Numbered from the stretch's first letter, positions 41,501 to 53,516 are shown. The stretch is DNA of 64,000 bases from Torreya grandis (GCA_037957365.1 JARHVA010000006.1:8488001-8552000), one strand, 5' to 3'. Notes: a model not told the origin generated them from the sequence alone. Numbers and translations are program-made.

Positions 41501-41648
41501 ATTTAGTATATTAGAGATAGTTTTTGTACCTTATCTTGAGAAAAATGTTTAAATTTGTACCTTTTATTTTTCTTTCAACTTTTGTAATTGCTCTAGTGTT
41601 TTTGTGGTTTAACTGCTTCCTCTTATTTGAATGAGAACCATCACCCAT
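38590..41648 (-). pseudogene. Decayed ~1000-aa protein with DFA.NY and GHGKGE motifs
   Basis: A single decayed minus-strand gene runs from a plausible ATG at 41648 (MGDGSHSNKRKQ) to about 38590. In order it shows an acidic N-terminus, CRKC (41175-41192), ISQIYFEMEKPFYVKINHSL (near 40480), DFARNYKF (39910-39927), QMLYWLSRMHVTT (near 39600), FTEVGHGKGE-stop-DG (39532-39570), QEWVDEWSYKPLI (near 39195) and a C-terminal KYHGRPLNKNLWEVFELDHE (near 38700). I recall uncharacterised plant and animal proteins with DF.ENY, SDGC..QFK and GHGKGE.DG.G motifs but cannot name the family. The spacing resembles an RNase-H-fold nuclease or transposase. In this copy the second block is lost and stops are frequent. 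Confidence 0.7.
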
Positions 41649-41860
41649 GACTAGACAAAGAAAAATTTGATTCCTTTTGATGTTGGGGTCTCAAATAATA
41701 ATTTGATTCCTTATGTACTCATTATGCAAATCACATAGTGATGCAAAGAATGTAAGTGGGGTCAAAATTCTCTAAATACCCTAAAAATAAATGTTGGACA
41801 AAGAGTTTTTATTTATTGTGCCAATAATGTGTATGCATTATAACTATTATATATTTATAG

Positions 41861-41888
41861 TCATATATCATATTATTATGATATATGA
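41861..41888. repeat. Perfect hairpin, 12-base arms
   Basis: Arms tcatatatcata and tatgatatatga with a four-base loop, about 210 bases upstream of the start proposed for the minus-strand relic. It could be a structured regulatory site or just AT-rich palindrome. Confidence 0.6.
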
Positions 41889-41959
41889 TTATATTATGTG
41901 ATGCAATATAGACTATGAAATATTATTATATCATGAAATATTATATAATTACCTCCATA

Positions 41960-43985
41960 TTTGTATTTTTGATATAATTCTAGGGTCAATTTAACCATAT
42001 ATTGCATCTTATACAATCAATTGAGCCATAATTTAGGTAAATGGGGCTCAATTTAACCCAAATCATGTCTATAATTACGCCAATTGACTAATTGGATTAA
42101 TTCATGACTAATTTAGGCCCAAATCATGTCATGTTCTTGTCTAGTTAAGTTGAAGGGGCTCAAATTAGCCCTAATTTCATTTGTAATTAAATTGGTGGAC
42201 TATTTGGTTTATTTTATAATGATATTGGGGTCAATTGGCCCCCAAATTATAGCATATATATTCAAAATTAGGTGTACAAGGTTTAATTACATCCAAATTG
42301 CATCAACTAATTGCAACCCTAAATACTAAACCCTACATGATTTAGGTTTATGGGGTTCAATATGGCCCAAATTAGGTCTCTAATTACACCAATTAACTAA
42401 TTAATTACACCAATTAACTAATTAGATCAATTCATGGCATAATTGGAGTTAATTTATCCCTAAATCATGTCCTTCTCTTATAATTAGATTGAATGTGCTC
42501 AAATTATCCCCAATTTCCTTCATGATTGAATAAGTGGACTATTTAGTTTAGGTTGTTATGGAATTGGGGTTAATTGACTCCCAAATTACATCTTATATAG
42601 TCAAGGTTCATGAGGTTGAATTTCATCCAACTTGCATCATTGATTGTAACAATCAATTAATTAGCTTGATATGTGAGGAAATATGAGATAATTTATAGCC
42701 CCAAATCACATCCTATACTTGCATTTAGATTCAAGAGGTTCATATTGACCCCAATTAACTTTGTAGTTATATTTGTGATAAAATTAAAAGGTCAATTAGG
42801 TTATATTTTACATCTTATATGATCGATTGAGCCATAATTACGTTCACAAGGGTCAATTTGACCTAAATCATGTCTCTAATTGCATTAATTGACTAATTAG
42901 GGCAATTCATGACTAATTTAGCCTCAAATCATGTCCTCCTCTTGTATTTAGGTTGAAAGGGCTCAATTTGGTCCTAATTTCCTTTGTGATTTAATTATTG
43001 GACTATTTTTTTTATTTTTTTATGATATTGGGTTCAATTGACCCCCAAATTACATCCTATATATTACAAATTAAGTTCACGAGGTTTAATTACATTCAAT
43101 TTGCATTGACTAATTATAACCCTAAAGCATAACCCATAATTTAGGTCCACATGGCTTAATTTAGCCCAAACCACGTATTCAATCCAGCCAATTGACTAAT
43201 TGGATCAATTCATGAAGAATCAAAGCTAATTTAGCCTCAATTAATGTCTTGCTCTTAAAATTAGGTTAAAGGGGCTCAAATTGACCTAAATTACCTCTTG
43301 AATGAATCAACTATTTATTTCATTATATAATGACATTATGGTGAATTTCACTCAAAATCATATCATATATAATTCAAATTATGTTTGAATGTCGCTCAAC
43401 TTTTCTAGAATCATGTCATTGATCGCACCATTTGACTATATGAATCAATATATAGTGAGATCAAAGCCAACTTAGCCTCAAATCACATTTTATAGTTTAA
43501 GGGGGTCATATTGACCCTAATTGCCTCCATTATTGAACTAATTAACTATTTCATTCATTGCATGATGACACTATAGTTGATAGAGCTTCAAACCACATAT
43601 TATACATGCCAAAATTATGTATTTCATCAAACCAAACTATTCTTTGCTTCATTATTTGATGTTATTGGATTTGATTAAGGAGCAAATCACATTTTATAGT
43701 CATAATTAGGCTAAAGGGACTCAAACTACCTCTGATTGCCTTCAAATTGAACCAATGGATTATTTGGATTATTTTATTATGATATTGGGGTTTAGATCCC
43801 AAAATTACATCCTTTATAGTCAAAATTAGGTTCAATAGGCTCAATTTCACTAAAATTGTATAATTGATTTCACCAATTCACTCATTCACTAAATACATCA
43901 ATAAATATAAGCTAAATTATCCTCAAATTGCATCATATAGTCGTAATTATGTGAAAAGTGTCTAAATTATCCCCAGTTGTTGTCA
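41960..43985. repeat. Degenerate tandem array, units of about 230-330 bases
   Basis: Blocks such as caattgactaattggatcaattcatg and tcaattgacccccaaattacat recur in the same order. The first type occurs at about 42081, 42411, 42652, 42886, 43189 and 43429. Units differ in length and are well diverged. No coding frame is shared. Confidence 0.8.
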
Positions 43986-44518
43986 AGGTAGGCCATACTT
44001 AAGGATCGATGACTGGATTGGATCAAATGCACGAAGGTGAATTTGTATGGAGTAGTGAAATCATGAACACTTGAGAGGAAGAAACTCCACAATTTATAAA
44101 AGAATTAAAATGTAATAAAATTTAAAGTTGGTTAGAAAAATAGCTTTAGGAAGCTATATTATATAGGTAAAAGATAGACATGATCACACATCCTCATGAA
44201 TGTGGGATCATATTCCCCAATGAACTTTATTAAACACCTAAGTGACACTTAATAAAACTAACTAGTCCATGTAGGTAAAACCACATGGTGGGAAAAATTA
44301 GGTTTCAATAATAAGGCCTAATAATGTACCCAAGTACATAGAAAATAGATAACTAATAATTTCTCATAGAAGATGTTGAATCTACTTATAGTAGAGCTCA
44401 CAAAATGGCCAAGGTCAATGATGAGATCTACTACCTAAAGACTAAAGAAGCTCAATCCACATTACACAATGTTTCTTCCCTTTTCAAGAGGAATAACATG
44501 ATAGGTGTACTGAAAGTA

Positions 44519-45514
44519 TACTCATTCAATAATGGAAGACAAGGGAAGCAGTAAAAAAATCTTTAAATATGATCCAAAATTGAAGTGTGGCATAAGTCTG
44601 GAAAGATCATGCATAAGAACTAAATGTAATGCCACTAAAGTAGACCTATTAGAAGAAGGGCATGGAACATTCACTAAAATAATATCCATGTGAAGAGTGG
44701 AGCATAGCTCAATAACTCTCATAACTAAAAAATATACTACAAATGAAGCACACAAATCCATAGAATGAGTATCTACAGGAAGAGATGAGTTAGTGATGAT
44801 CTTAATAAGTGCACTCACATTGTCAATGGAGATGGTATGATCCTTTGAAAAATAGATATGTGATGGTTGTGGAACAGAAATATCTTGAATATAAATGGGT
44901 GTAGATTATATAAAAGGACAACTAAAATCTAATAGAATCTCATCTTGTAGTGGTGTCTTGACAGAGACAAGAGTACTATCCATCAGGAATGTGTCATCAC
45001 AAGAACTAAAAGTAGGAGAGAGTACAATAGTCTCTAAAGAGACAATAGGCAGAAGAGGGGGAGGAGAGATACAAATCTCAGTAGGATCTTTGAAAAGAGT
45101 TTGAAGAGTGTCCCAAATAGAGGAGGGACACTCTATGTGGTCCACATGGTGGTGTAGATCTTATGAAACATGCATTAATATGTGACCATAGACACATTCA
45201 CAAGATTTGGCCCAGTCAGTATATTTAATTGGGTTAATGGGGGAAAGAATTTGTCCATGTAGAAATTAAATAAGGTCATGTTCCATGAGCAATAATTCCA
45301 TACACGTCTGTTATGAAGCATAATTGGTCTTTCCAAGAAAAACCCCTAGAGTAGAATCAATTATCCTCATCTGGTATCTCCCAATCAGAGATAGGTGATT
45401 CAACATGACCGTAAGTAACCATGCATGCTCAATGTGATGGGCATAGGAATCAACCAAAAATGTGTTAAAGTGAATAATATGTGCACTAGACACAAAATTC
45501 CCTAGATATTTCAT
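44519..45514 (-). pseudogene. Possible copia-type gag relic
   Basis: One minus-strand frame joins three open stretches (45514-45311, 45145-44906, 44818-44522) with few stops between. The middle reads AYGHILMHV-like text followed by HHHVDHIECPSSIWDTLQTLF. This resembles the copia gag pattern in which a helix with H.D is followed by CP.EVW..L...F. The later part (SPPPLLPIVS, DTHSMDLCASFVV) is not typical gag. No zinc knuckle, protease or LTR was found nearby, so the identity is tentative. Confidence 0.35.
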
Positions 45515-46028
45515 AGCTTAGCACTTTGTATTTGAGTGTGTATATAATTATCTTGTATATAAAATAAACACAAGTATGCAAAATCAAAAAAATGAAATCC
45601 ACCCAAAACCATATAGGATAAATTTTACAAGGCTTGAGAATAACATAAATGCATAGAGATAAAAAAAACTCATACTTTCAAAAAACATATACCTAAAAGA
45701 AGAGATATATGCTGAAAATTATGAGTTTGAAATTCTTAAAAAAGCTTCACCTTGTAAAATAAAAAATTTAGGCTCACAAAATTTTTGACTCAACTTTTCA
45801 TGGAAAATTTAATCCCCCTTAGGTTGGTTGTGCCCAAGGGTTAAACTTATCATGCGACTAGGGGCTAAGGGCTACAATAAGTATTCCCCCTTGATTGATT
45901 TGATTGATGTGGGAGTGATGTCACCCTAAAAATGCCTCTAATTTTCAAATGAATAGTGTCACCTTTCACTAGATTAAATTTGATGTCCTCATGGTTGTCA
46001 CTATGGTACAAAGAGGGTGGTAGACCCT
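45515..46028. other. AT-rich DNA, no gene seen
   Basis: No coding signal recognised between the gag-like relic and the minisatellite. Confidence 0.5.
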
Positions 46029-46445
46029 AGTAGGTGTGTAAGGAGGGGTGGCAGAACTTGATAGGCATGTAATAGGTGTTGTAGAACCTGATGAACATGT
46101 AAGCAAGGGTGGTATAACCCAAAAGACATGTAACAATGGTCATAAAATCTGATAGGCATGTAAGTAGGGGTGTCATAACCTGATAGACTTGAAATAATGG
46201 TTGTGGAACTTGATAGGCATGAAAGTATGGTGAAAGAACCTAATAGGCATGTAGTAGGGGTCACAAACCCTGATAGGCATCCAAGATTGGATGTCAAAAC
46301 CTGATAGGCATATAGCAGGGGTCATAAAACCCAATATGAATGCAAGCAAGGGTCATGGATCTATCGATGCATGCAAGCAAGGTGTGTCAAGCATGTTGGC
46401 GCATACAAGCAAGGTATGTCAGATCTACTAGTGTGTGCAAGAAAA
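46029..46445. repeat. 30-base minisatellite
   Basis: The block gataggcatg or a close variant starts at 46060, 46090, 46121, 46151, 46182, 46212, 46242, 46272, 46303 and 46333, a period of 30-31 bases. Diverged units with gcaagcaagg continue to about 46445. The unit is close to ten codons, which leaves long open frames on the minus strand that are not genes. Confidence 0.9.
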
Positions 46446-47650
46446 TTTGTGGAGTTTGATAGGTGCATGAGTAGGGGGAAAAGTTTGCTAAAGGGAAGAA
46501 ACCTACCAAAGTACTTTTAAGGGTAACTTTTTTTATCTAAGATGAAAACCCCTTGATCTATAGATTTGGCATGAATTCTACAAAAATAACAAGGACCCAC
46601 CTAGTTTTTTGACAAACCCAGAACAACCTAGAAATGGTTTTTCCTCAAAGTCAGTGATTGTATGTATTTTTAAAAAATTCAAAAAATGATTTTTAAACCC
46701 TTAAAAAAGGTTAATAAATGAATTTCACAAAACTAAGTCATGTTTATAGTCTTTCCTAGGGGTTTTCCACCTTATAAATTCAACAATGCTATCCATTTTT
46801 CATTTAGAGAATCTGTATATGCATATTTTCATGGATTTTCTAGAAACCCCACTAAATAACTGAAAAATAAAATCAATGAAAAAATTCCAAATGAGTTAGG
46901 GTGCTAGATATTATAGATGATATTTTTTTATTATGTAGTACCTTAGTCTTGTACACTTTGCAAAATCAAACCTTGGTTGTTCCTCTTAGTTCTAAACATG
47001 CCTTGCTTTTATAAACCTCACATTTGCTCTATCTTATTCCCCTTGGCCTATCTATTAGTTTGATAAGCCTTATATCAATGACATAACCATCCCATCTTGC
47101 CCAAAATAATTAAAATGGACATATCTTACACCTCTATAAGTTTTGAGCATGTACCTATTCTCTTTATCTTTAGACACTAACATCCAAGACAAATAGTAGC
47201 ATCGACACTAGTTTCTTCACTTGATGCAAGTGTCTAGTGCCCTCAAGTCGTCCAATTTGAAAATTAAATGTATTACAATGATCAGCCTAAGTGATTTAAT
47301 TCAAGTTATCTCCTGATAAGATTGGTATAAATATAGTATCAACCCTCATTCATACCTCACCTAGCAATCTGACCAAAATAACACTCAAGAAGCACTCAAG
47401 TTACCAAAAGCTTTCCTATTCTACCCTATTTTAATATCAGTCAGAGGAACAACCCAACTACATGTTTGAAGCACTAAAGGAGTAATCATAAGGTCTTATT
47501 TTTTAAGTTAAAACATAGGTCACTATTGTACTTGTTTTACACACATTTCATGATTCACACACAAGACATGTATGGGAGAACTAAATGAGTATGAATCCCT
47601 CTTATGGAGTATTGGCTATGTAGGAAGTGCCATTTGATACCAGGGTCATT
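46446..47650. other. AT-rich DNA, no gene seen
   Basis: No motif recognised on either strand. It ends at the TSD of the next element. Confidence 0.5.
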
Positions 47651-47655
47651 TTAGG
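47651..47655. repeat. TSD TTAGG, left copy
   Basis: TTAGG directly before the LTR pair. An exact copy is at 52670-52674. Confidence 0.88.
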
Positions 47656-49466
47656 TGATCCGTAAACTATATTGATAAACTCAAAGTGATAGTTTAAAAT
47701 TACGGATTCTAATTTTCTCAAACTTAACAAATTCTCAAAAATACTCAAAAGAAATTGCAAATTGTTTGGCAAAAGTGTTCTCAATTTTCGAATTGGATTG
47801 GAACCGTCACAAGACTTTTAACCTCCATTCACCAATTAAATTGGTTTTTGTTTTAAATAAAATGTCATAAATTGTCAATTTTTTAAACTTTACATACATT
47901 TATAATTAAAAATAAAAAAATTGAATTAAAACATGCAATCAAATGACAAATTACCATCCGACATTGATAACGGAGTTCAGTATATCTTGCCTACATCTTC
48001 AGGTCTGCCCAATAGTGAGGACCATTTCTATTAAATTTATATAACAAATGGCTTACAAATTCTTTGAAACATTGCATAACTTCCCTCAGGTCTGATCTCT
48101 ATCCAAGAATTATACCTATGTTGACAAACTCAAGCTCGGTCACACAAAATCCTTCCTCAATCTTCAATCCCCTTCTGAAATTGCTTTGGTCCCTTCACTC
48201 AAACTATTGATCTATCCAAATAATAATAAAAACATTATCTTTCAATTACAAAACTTAATTGAAAGGCTTACCTTCTATGTGTATAGTTGATAAATTGGAT
48301 TATAATCCACTTGCTTAAGTTATCTCCAAGCTTATACTAGCTCTCGGCCTCTTAATAAAAAAACATAGTTCTGCGAAGGTTAAATTCAAATATAGGTTCA
48401 TGCCTTTTATATTGTTTGTGAACCCATAGCTCAATTGGTCAAGGCCTATCCCTTTTACTTGGCAGGTCTACGGTTCAAGTCTTTGACCTACCTTTTTGGG
48501 TTCTTAGACTATTCTCATTATCCCACATTGGCAAAATCAAAATGGCTGTGTGTCTTTTAATAGCTGCTCGACCACCTTTAACACTATCGACACCCCTTTT
48601 GGTGGGCTCGAGGTGCTTAACATAGCATGATTTATTGGTTTAGTGTACCAACTTAGCATTAGTTAATCAATGTCCTCTTCTCACGTTCCACATGGCATGC
48701 ATGTCCGGTCAGCATGACCCATTCTTGAGATTCTTTGACTTAGCATATGTGATAAGTCACAAGCTATTTAGACATGGCACTCGGTCTTCAAGCTTAGCAT
48801 AAAATCCAACATGAATATAACTCAGTCTTGTATCCAATATTTGGGTGTATGGAATATTGACTCAGCCTTCAATCTCGAGCTATGTGGACTTAAAATATGA
48901 GTTGGAATTTCTCACAGTAAGTATTGGTTCTCCCATGTGGCGTAATGGGGGCATGGTAGAAGTAAAATATTATCAAGGAATAAATAAAGCTTTAAAAAAC
49001 ATATAATTGATTTGTCCCACATGCATTCAGTGGGCACAAAATGATAGTTTAAAAGTAAAGGCAATTACATTGCATTATGAGATGGAGGCCAAGGCACCCC
49101 TCCTTAATCAAGTGTGTCGACCCTAGCTGAGGGCCCCTAGTGAACCAATAGTAGGGCTCATAGTTCTCCATATGACTGCTATCAAAGACTGGAATCTAAA
49201 CCAAACCAAACACCAACCAAATTTTTTACATGAATGTATGAAACTAACTACTATGTGTCAACAACTGATTGGTCCACTTGTTGCATTCGCATTGCGACAC
49301 CTCCTTATTTTCCCTGTCGTAAAATAACTTCAGTAGCCTATAACTTGGGCATACAGTGTCCATTTTGCAAATTGCAAAAAGTGCAAGAAATATCTTAATG
49401 AACTCTATGCTATGTAATTAGTTTCATCATGACTTGGAAACTTTTTCCAAACTGATCTCTGGATCA
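47656..49466 (-). repeat. 3' LTR of the G-patch element
   Basis: Starts tgatccgtaaactata and ends ctctggatca on the plus strand. Aligns along its length with 50861-52669. Confidence 0.9.
48420..48503 (+). other. tRNA-like sequence in the LTR, copy 1
   Basis: An A-box-like tagctcaattgg starts at 48427 and a B-box-like ggttcaagtct at 48472, spaced 45 bases as in a tRNA. Flanking gaaccca and tgggttc could pair as an acceptor stem. An extra 11 or so bases before the 3' arm and a poor T stem argue against a working tRNA. It lies antisense to the element. Confidence 0.5.
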
Positions 49467-49475
49467 CACCTCCCT
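49467..49475 (-). other. Polypurine tract of the G-patch element
   Basis: Minus-strand agggaggtg sits directly before the 3' LTR (in element orientation). Confidence 0.7.
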
Positions 49476-50269
49476 ACAAAAGAAGCTTTTGGTCTCCAAA
49501 AGTCTACTATCTCTTGAAAATTGATAACTAGTCTACTACATCACATCAAGTAGAACCCAATCATAGCAAAGATAAACATTGGTTACAGAAATGATTCACA
49601 ACTCAACTGAAAATGTCTATACATGGCATGAGTAAAGGAATCTGCAACTGCCAATAAATTGATCACAACATACCAAAATTGTTGGCCCATGTCACATCCT
49701 GTAAAGCAGTAAACTGTCAATAAACTAAAACAATTTCCAATGTAACTACAAAACAAGTTTGTTAATGCTGATAACAGACAATAAATGTTGTGTACATGTT
49801 GCAATACAATGCCCGAGTACAGGATTTATATGCTAAGCAAATGCAAACAACATAAAGTGTATATTACCTAACATCTCAAACATGCCCATAGGGTCTTACA
49901 ATGCATCTATACATCCATGTGCCAAAAATAGATACATTCTAAAAATAGTAGTTAAATATGAGAAACTGTTGTAAGGAATTAACTCAACCTGCAATATGCA
50001 TTTTGCTATTATCTCCAACTAATCAAATGAGTTCAAGTCCTACAAATAACTCACTCAGCATAAACAAGAGTTTCTAAGAAAACATAAAATGTGGATCAGA
50101 AGATTTATTGCTAACTCTAGTGTAGGAACTAGGATTTGGAATCTCAATACCTCATCTACATGTCCTCTTACACTACACATGCTATACTAGTAGCCTCAGA
50201 CCTTTGCTATCAGAAGCTTGTCTTCCTTTAGCCATGGAGGAAGTTTCTCCAATTTCTTCCTACTCACTA

Positions 50270-50721
50270 GTGTAACCCAAACTTTCATGAAGAGATCTAT
50301 GCTCTACCTGTATTGGGTTAGTAATTCCTTAGCCATTTTGACCAAGACCTCTTCCATTAAAGCCCATTTTCATTAATAATTTGGATCCTATACCCTTGGT
50401 ATGTTGCTCAAAACTATCAAAAGCATCATTACTTGAATCTGAATCTGAATGGAAAGAAGAAGTAGATGAATTAATTGGTGAATAATTTATAGTGCACTCA
50501 GTCATAGTCTCTACATCTGAATTAGAAGGCATTGCATTCTTTGGTTCACCACACTACAATTTGATCAAGAGCTAATCCTTAGATTCAAGCTCTGATTTGA
50601 AACAGGAAATTTCCTCATCCAAGGAGTACAATTGAGCTCTCAAGAATGCATTCTCATCCTAAATTTAAGTATTGATGGATTCAAGCTCTTCCATCTTAGC
50701 TTTATGTGACAACTTGCCCAT
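50270..50721 (-). pseudogene. Coiled-coil and G-patch protein of the LTR element (broken)
   Basis: The ATG at 50721 opens a frame reading MGKLSHKAKMEELES, an acidic coiled coil (ENAFLRAQLYSLDEEISCFK), a serine/aspartate-rich linker (SFHSDSDSSNDAFDSFEQ) and a G-patch motif (KGIGSKLLMKMGFNGRGLGQ, about 50395-50335), then GITNPIQ. Stops interrupt it, including TAA where the G-patch glutamine is expected (GQNG-stop-G). G-patch domains bind nucleic acid or activate helicases and are also seen in some retroelement proteins. As the only coding trace in the element, it may be a gag-like or packaging protein. That role is inference. Confidence 0.75.
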
Positions 50722-50844
50722 AGTTTCTTGTAAACACACTGATTCCACAACTACACATTGCAATCTAATCAAGTGATATTGATAACCAATAAACTGAAAG
50801 CAACTGTCAAATCATAATCAGAAGCTAGCCCTACTTTCTAACTT

Positions 50845-50855
50845 CTCTGATACCA
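50845..50855 (-). other. Primer binding site, tRNA-iMet type
   Basis: Minus-strand TGGTATCAGAG lies five bases inside the 5' LTR end at 50861. It matches the 3' end complement of plant initiator tRNA-Met used by most copia elements. Confidence 0.85.
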
Positions 50856-50860
50856 AAATT

Positions 50861-52669
50861 TGATCTATAAACTATACTGATAAACTCAAAGTGATAGTTT
50901 AAAACTATGGATTTTGATTTTCTCAAACTTAAAAAATTCTCAAAAATACTCAAAAGAACTTGCAAATTGTTTGGCAAAAGTGTTCTCAATTTTTGAATTA
51001 GATTGGAACCATCACAAGACTTTTAACTTCCATTCACCAATTAAACCAGTTTTTATTTTAAATCAAATGTCATAAATTGCCAATTTTTTAAATTTTGCAT
51101 AAATTTATAATTAAAAATTAGAAAACTAAATTAAAACATGCAATCAAATGACAAATTACCATCCGACATTGATAATGGAATTTGGCATATCTTTCCTACA
51201 TCTCTGGGTCCGCCCAATAGTGAGGACCATTTCTATTAAATTTGTGAAACAAATGGCTTACAAATTCTTTGAAATGCTGCACAACTTCCCTCAGGGCTGA
51301 TCTTTGTCCAAGAATTACACCTACGCTGATAAACTCAAGCTTGGTCACATGGAATCCTTTCTCAGTCTTCAATTCCCTTCCGAAATTGCTTTGGTACCTT
51401 CACTCAAACTATTGATCTATCCAAATAATGATAAAAACATTCTCTTTCAATTACAAAACTTAACTGAAAGGCTTACCTTTTGTGTGTATAGGTCAGAAAT
51501 TGGTTATAATCCACTTGCTTAAGCTATCTCCAAGCTTAAACTAGGTCTCAGCCTCTTAATAAAAAAACACAGTTCTTCGAAGGTTAAATTCAAATACAGG
51601 TTCATACCTTTTATATTGTTTGTGAACCCATAGCTCAAGCAGTCAAGGCCTACCCCTTTTACTTGGTAGGTCCATGGTTCAAGTCTTTGACTTACCTTTT
51701 TGGGTGTTTAGACTATTCTCATTATCCCACATTGGTGAAATCAAAATGGCTTTGTTTCTTTTAATAGCTGCTCGGCCACCTTTAACACTATCGACGCCTC
51801 TTTTGGTGGGCTTGAGGCACTTAACATAGCCTGAGTTGTTGGTTTAGTGTACCAACTTAGCATTAGTTAATCAATGTCCTCTTCTCATGTTCCATGTGGC
51901 ATGCATGTTTGGTCAGTGTGACCCATTCTTGAGATTCTTTGACTCGACATATGTGATAAGTCACAAGCTATTCAGATGTAGCACTCGATTTTTGAGCTTA
52001 GCATAAACTCCAACATGAATATAGCTTAGTCTTGTATCCAATATTTGGGTGTATGAAATATTGACTCAGCCTTCAATATCAAGTTATGTGGACTCGGCAA
52101 TATGAGTTAGCATTGCTCACGATAAGTATTGGTTCTCCCATGTGGCATAATAGGGGTGTGGTAGAAGTAAAATATTACCAAGGAATATATAAAGCTTTAA
52201 AAAACATACAATTGATTTGTCCCACATGCATTCGATGGGCACAAAATGATAGTTTAAAAGCAAAGGCAATTACATTGCATTATGAGATGGAGGCCAAGGA
52301 ACCCCTCCTTAATCAAGTGTGTCGATCCTCACTGAGGGGCCCCAGTGAGCCAATAGCGGGGCCCACAATTCTCCATACGACTATTGTCAAAGACCTGAGG
52401 CTGAAACCAAACCAAACACCAACCAATTTTTTTTCATGAATGTACAAAACTTATTGCCACATCTCAATGGCTGATTGGTCCACTTATTGCATTTGCATTA
52501 CGACACCTTATTTTCCTTGTCACAAAATAACTTTAGTAGCCTATAACTTGGGCATACAGTGTCTGTTTTGCAAATCGCAAAAAGTGCCAAAAAGCTCTTA
52601 ATAATCTATATGCTATGAAATTAGTTTCATCATGACTTGGAATTTTTTTCTAAACTAAACTCTGGATTA
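50861..52669 (-). repeat. 5' LTR of the G-patch element
   Basis: Starts tgatctataaactata and ends ctctggatta on the plus strand. The final CA has become TA. TSD TTAGG follows at 52670. Confidence 0.9.
51624..51706 (+). other. tRNA-like sequence in the LTR, copy 2
   Basis: The A-box-like tagctcaagcag is at 51631 and ggttcaagtct at 51676, again 45 bases apart. The middle forms a six-base stem cctacc/ggtagg. The same extra bases precede the 3' arm as in copy 1. Confidence 0.5.
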
Positions 52670-52674
52670 TTAGG
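52670..52674. repeat. TSD TTAGG, right copy
   Basis: Exact copy of 47651-47655. Confidence 0.88.
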
Positions 52675-53516
52675 TCATATTGACACCATGTGCCCACTTA
52701 CTCATTTTCTCCCAATGTCACATTAAATATGGAAAGTTAGGGTTTTGCCATTTCATTAAGAGAGATAATCCATGACCCAAATTTGAATTCATAAGAGTGA
52801 TGGCAAATCAAAACCTAGAAGCATCCAAGTGGTCACATCCTATTTCAACTGATATGCCATACAAGACACTACTATTAAACCCAAATAGTAGCATCGATAC
52901 AACCATACTAGACAGATGCAACTATATAGAGAGCCAAATACATTAGATCTAGAATCTGATGACTATTTTAGAACTATCTTCCTCTTGGTTTCATCTTCTA
53001 CTAGAACCATATCTATATTAACATCAAAACAAGTTAAGCACCTCTATTTTATATTATTTATATATCTAGCATAATTTTAATTTCTATTAATAGCTTCTTA
53101 ATTTAATAAATTTAACATAAGGTACATCTATGTTTAGTGCATTAATTGGCATGAGGTAGATTTTATATTCACCTTTGTGCCCTATAATTTCTATTCCTTA
53201 ACCCTATCTACTCAAGTAAGGATTCCTCAATCCAAATTAGGGTCAAAAATTTGGTAAACTTGATCTTTGGACATCAAACCCTAAGCCAACTAGGGTTTTC
53301 TAAAAAAATTCTTGTTTTTGATCCTTGATTGATAAATCTTGCAATCATGTTTTTCATGGAAATCTATGTAAATTATTTAATGTTCCACTACCTTATGTTT
53401 TATATGGTTTGCTACATTAGTTTCTTGGTTAAATTCATTTGATCCATACTAGATGCAAAACCTATATTCTTGCATACTCCTTCATCTTCTAATGTTCATA
53501 ATGAGCTTACTTCTCC
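52675..53516. other. AT-rich spacer between two LTR elements
   Basis: No gene or repeat recognised. Confidence 0.5.

Larger units (their letters stand above)
47656..52669 (-). mobile_element. Complete non-autonomous LTR element with G-patch ORF
   Basis: This 5.0-kb element has two LTRs of about 1.81 kb (47656-49466 and 50861-52669) around only 1.39 kb of internal DNA. On the minus strand it has a primer site matching tRNA-iMet (TGGTATCAGAG, 50845-50855), a polypurine tract (agggaggtg, 49467-49475) and TSD TTAGG. LTR ends are TGATCC/GGATCA on the plus strand, a six-base inverted repeat; one copy has TA for CA. The internal region holds a coiled-coil/G-patch ORF but no protease, RT or integrase. 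In one 205-base block I count 17 LTR differences, mostly transitions. Mobilisation by a copia-type element is inference. Confidence 0.92.

Noticed and set aside
46001..46297. 98-codon minus-strand frame
   Set aside because: Produced by the 30-base minisatellite, whose period is a multiple of three.
46029..46445. CRISPR array
   Set aside because: Units are adjacent with no unique spacers, and the context is plant nuclear DNA.
48420..48503. Functional tRNA gene
   Set aside because: Extra bases before the 3' acceptor arm and a poor T stem; kept only as a tRNA-like feature.
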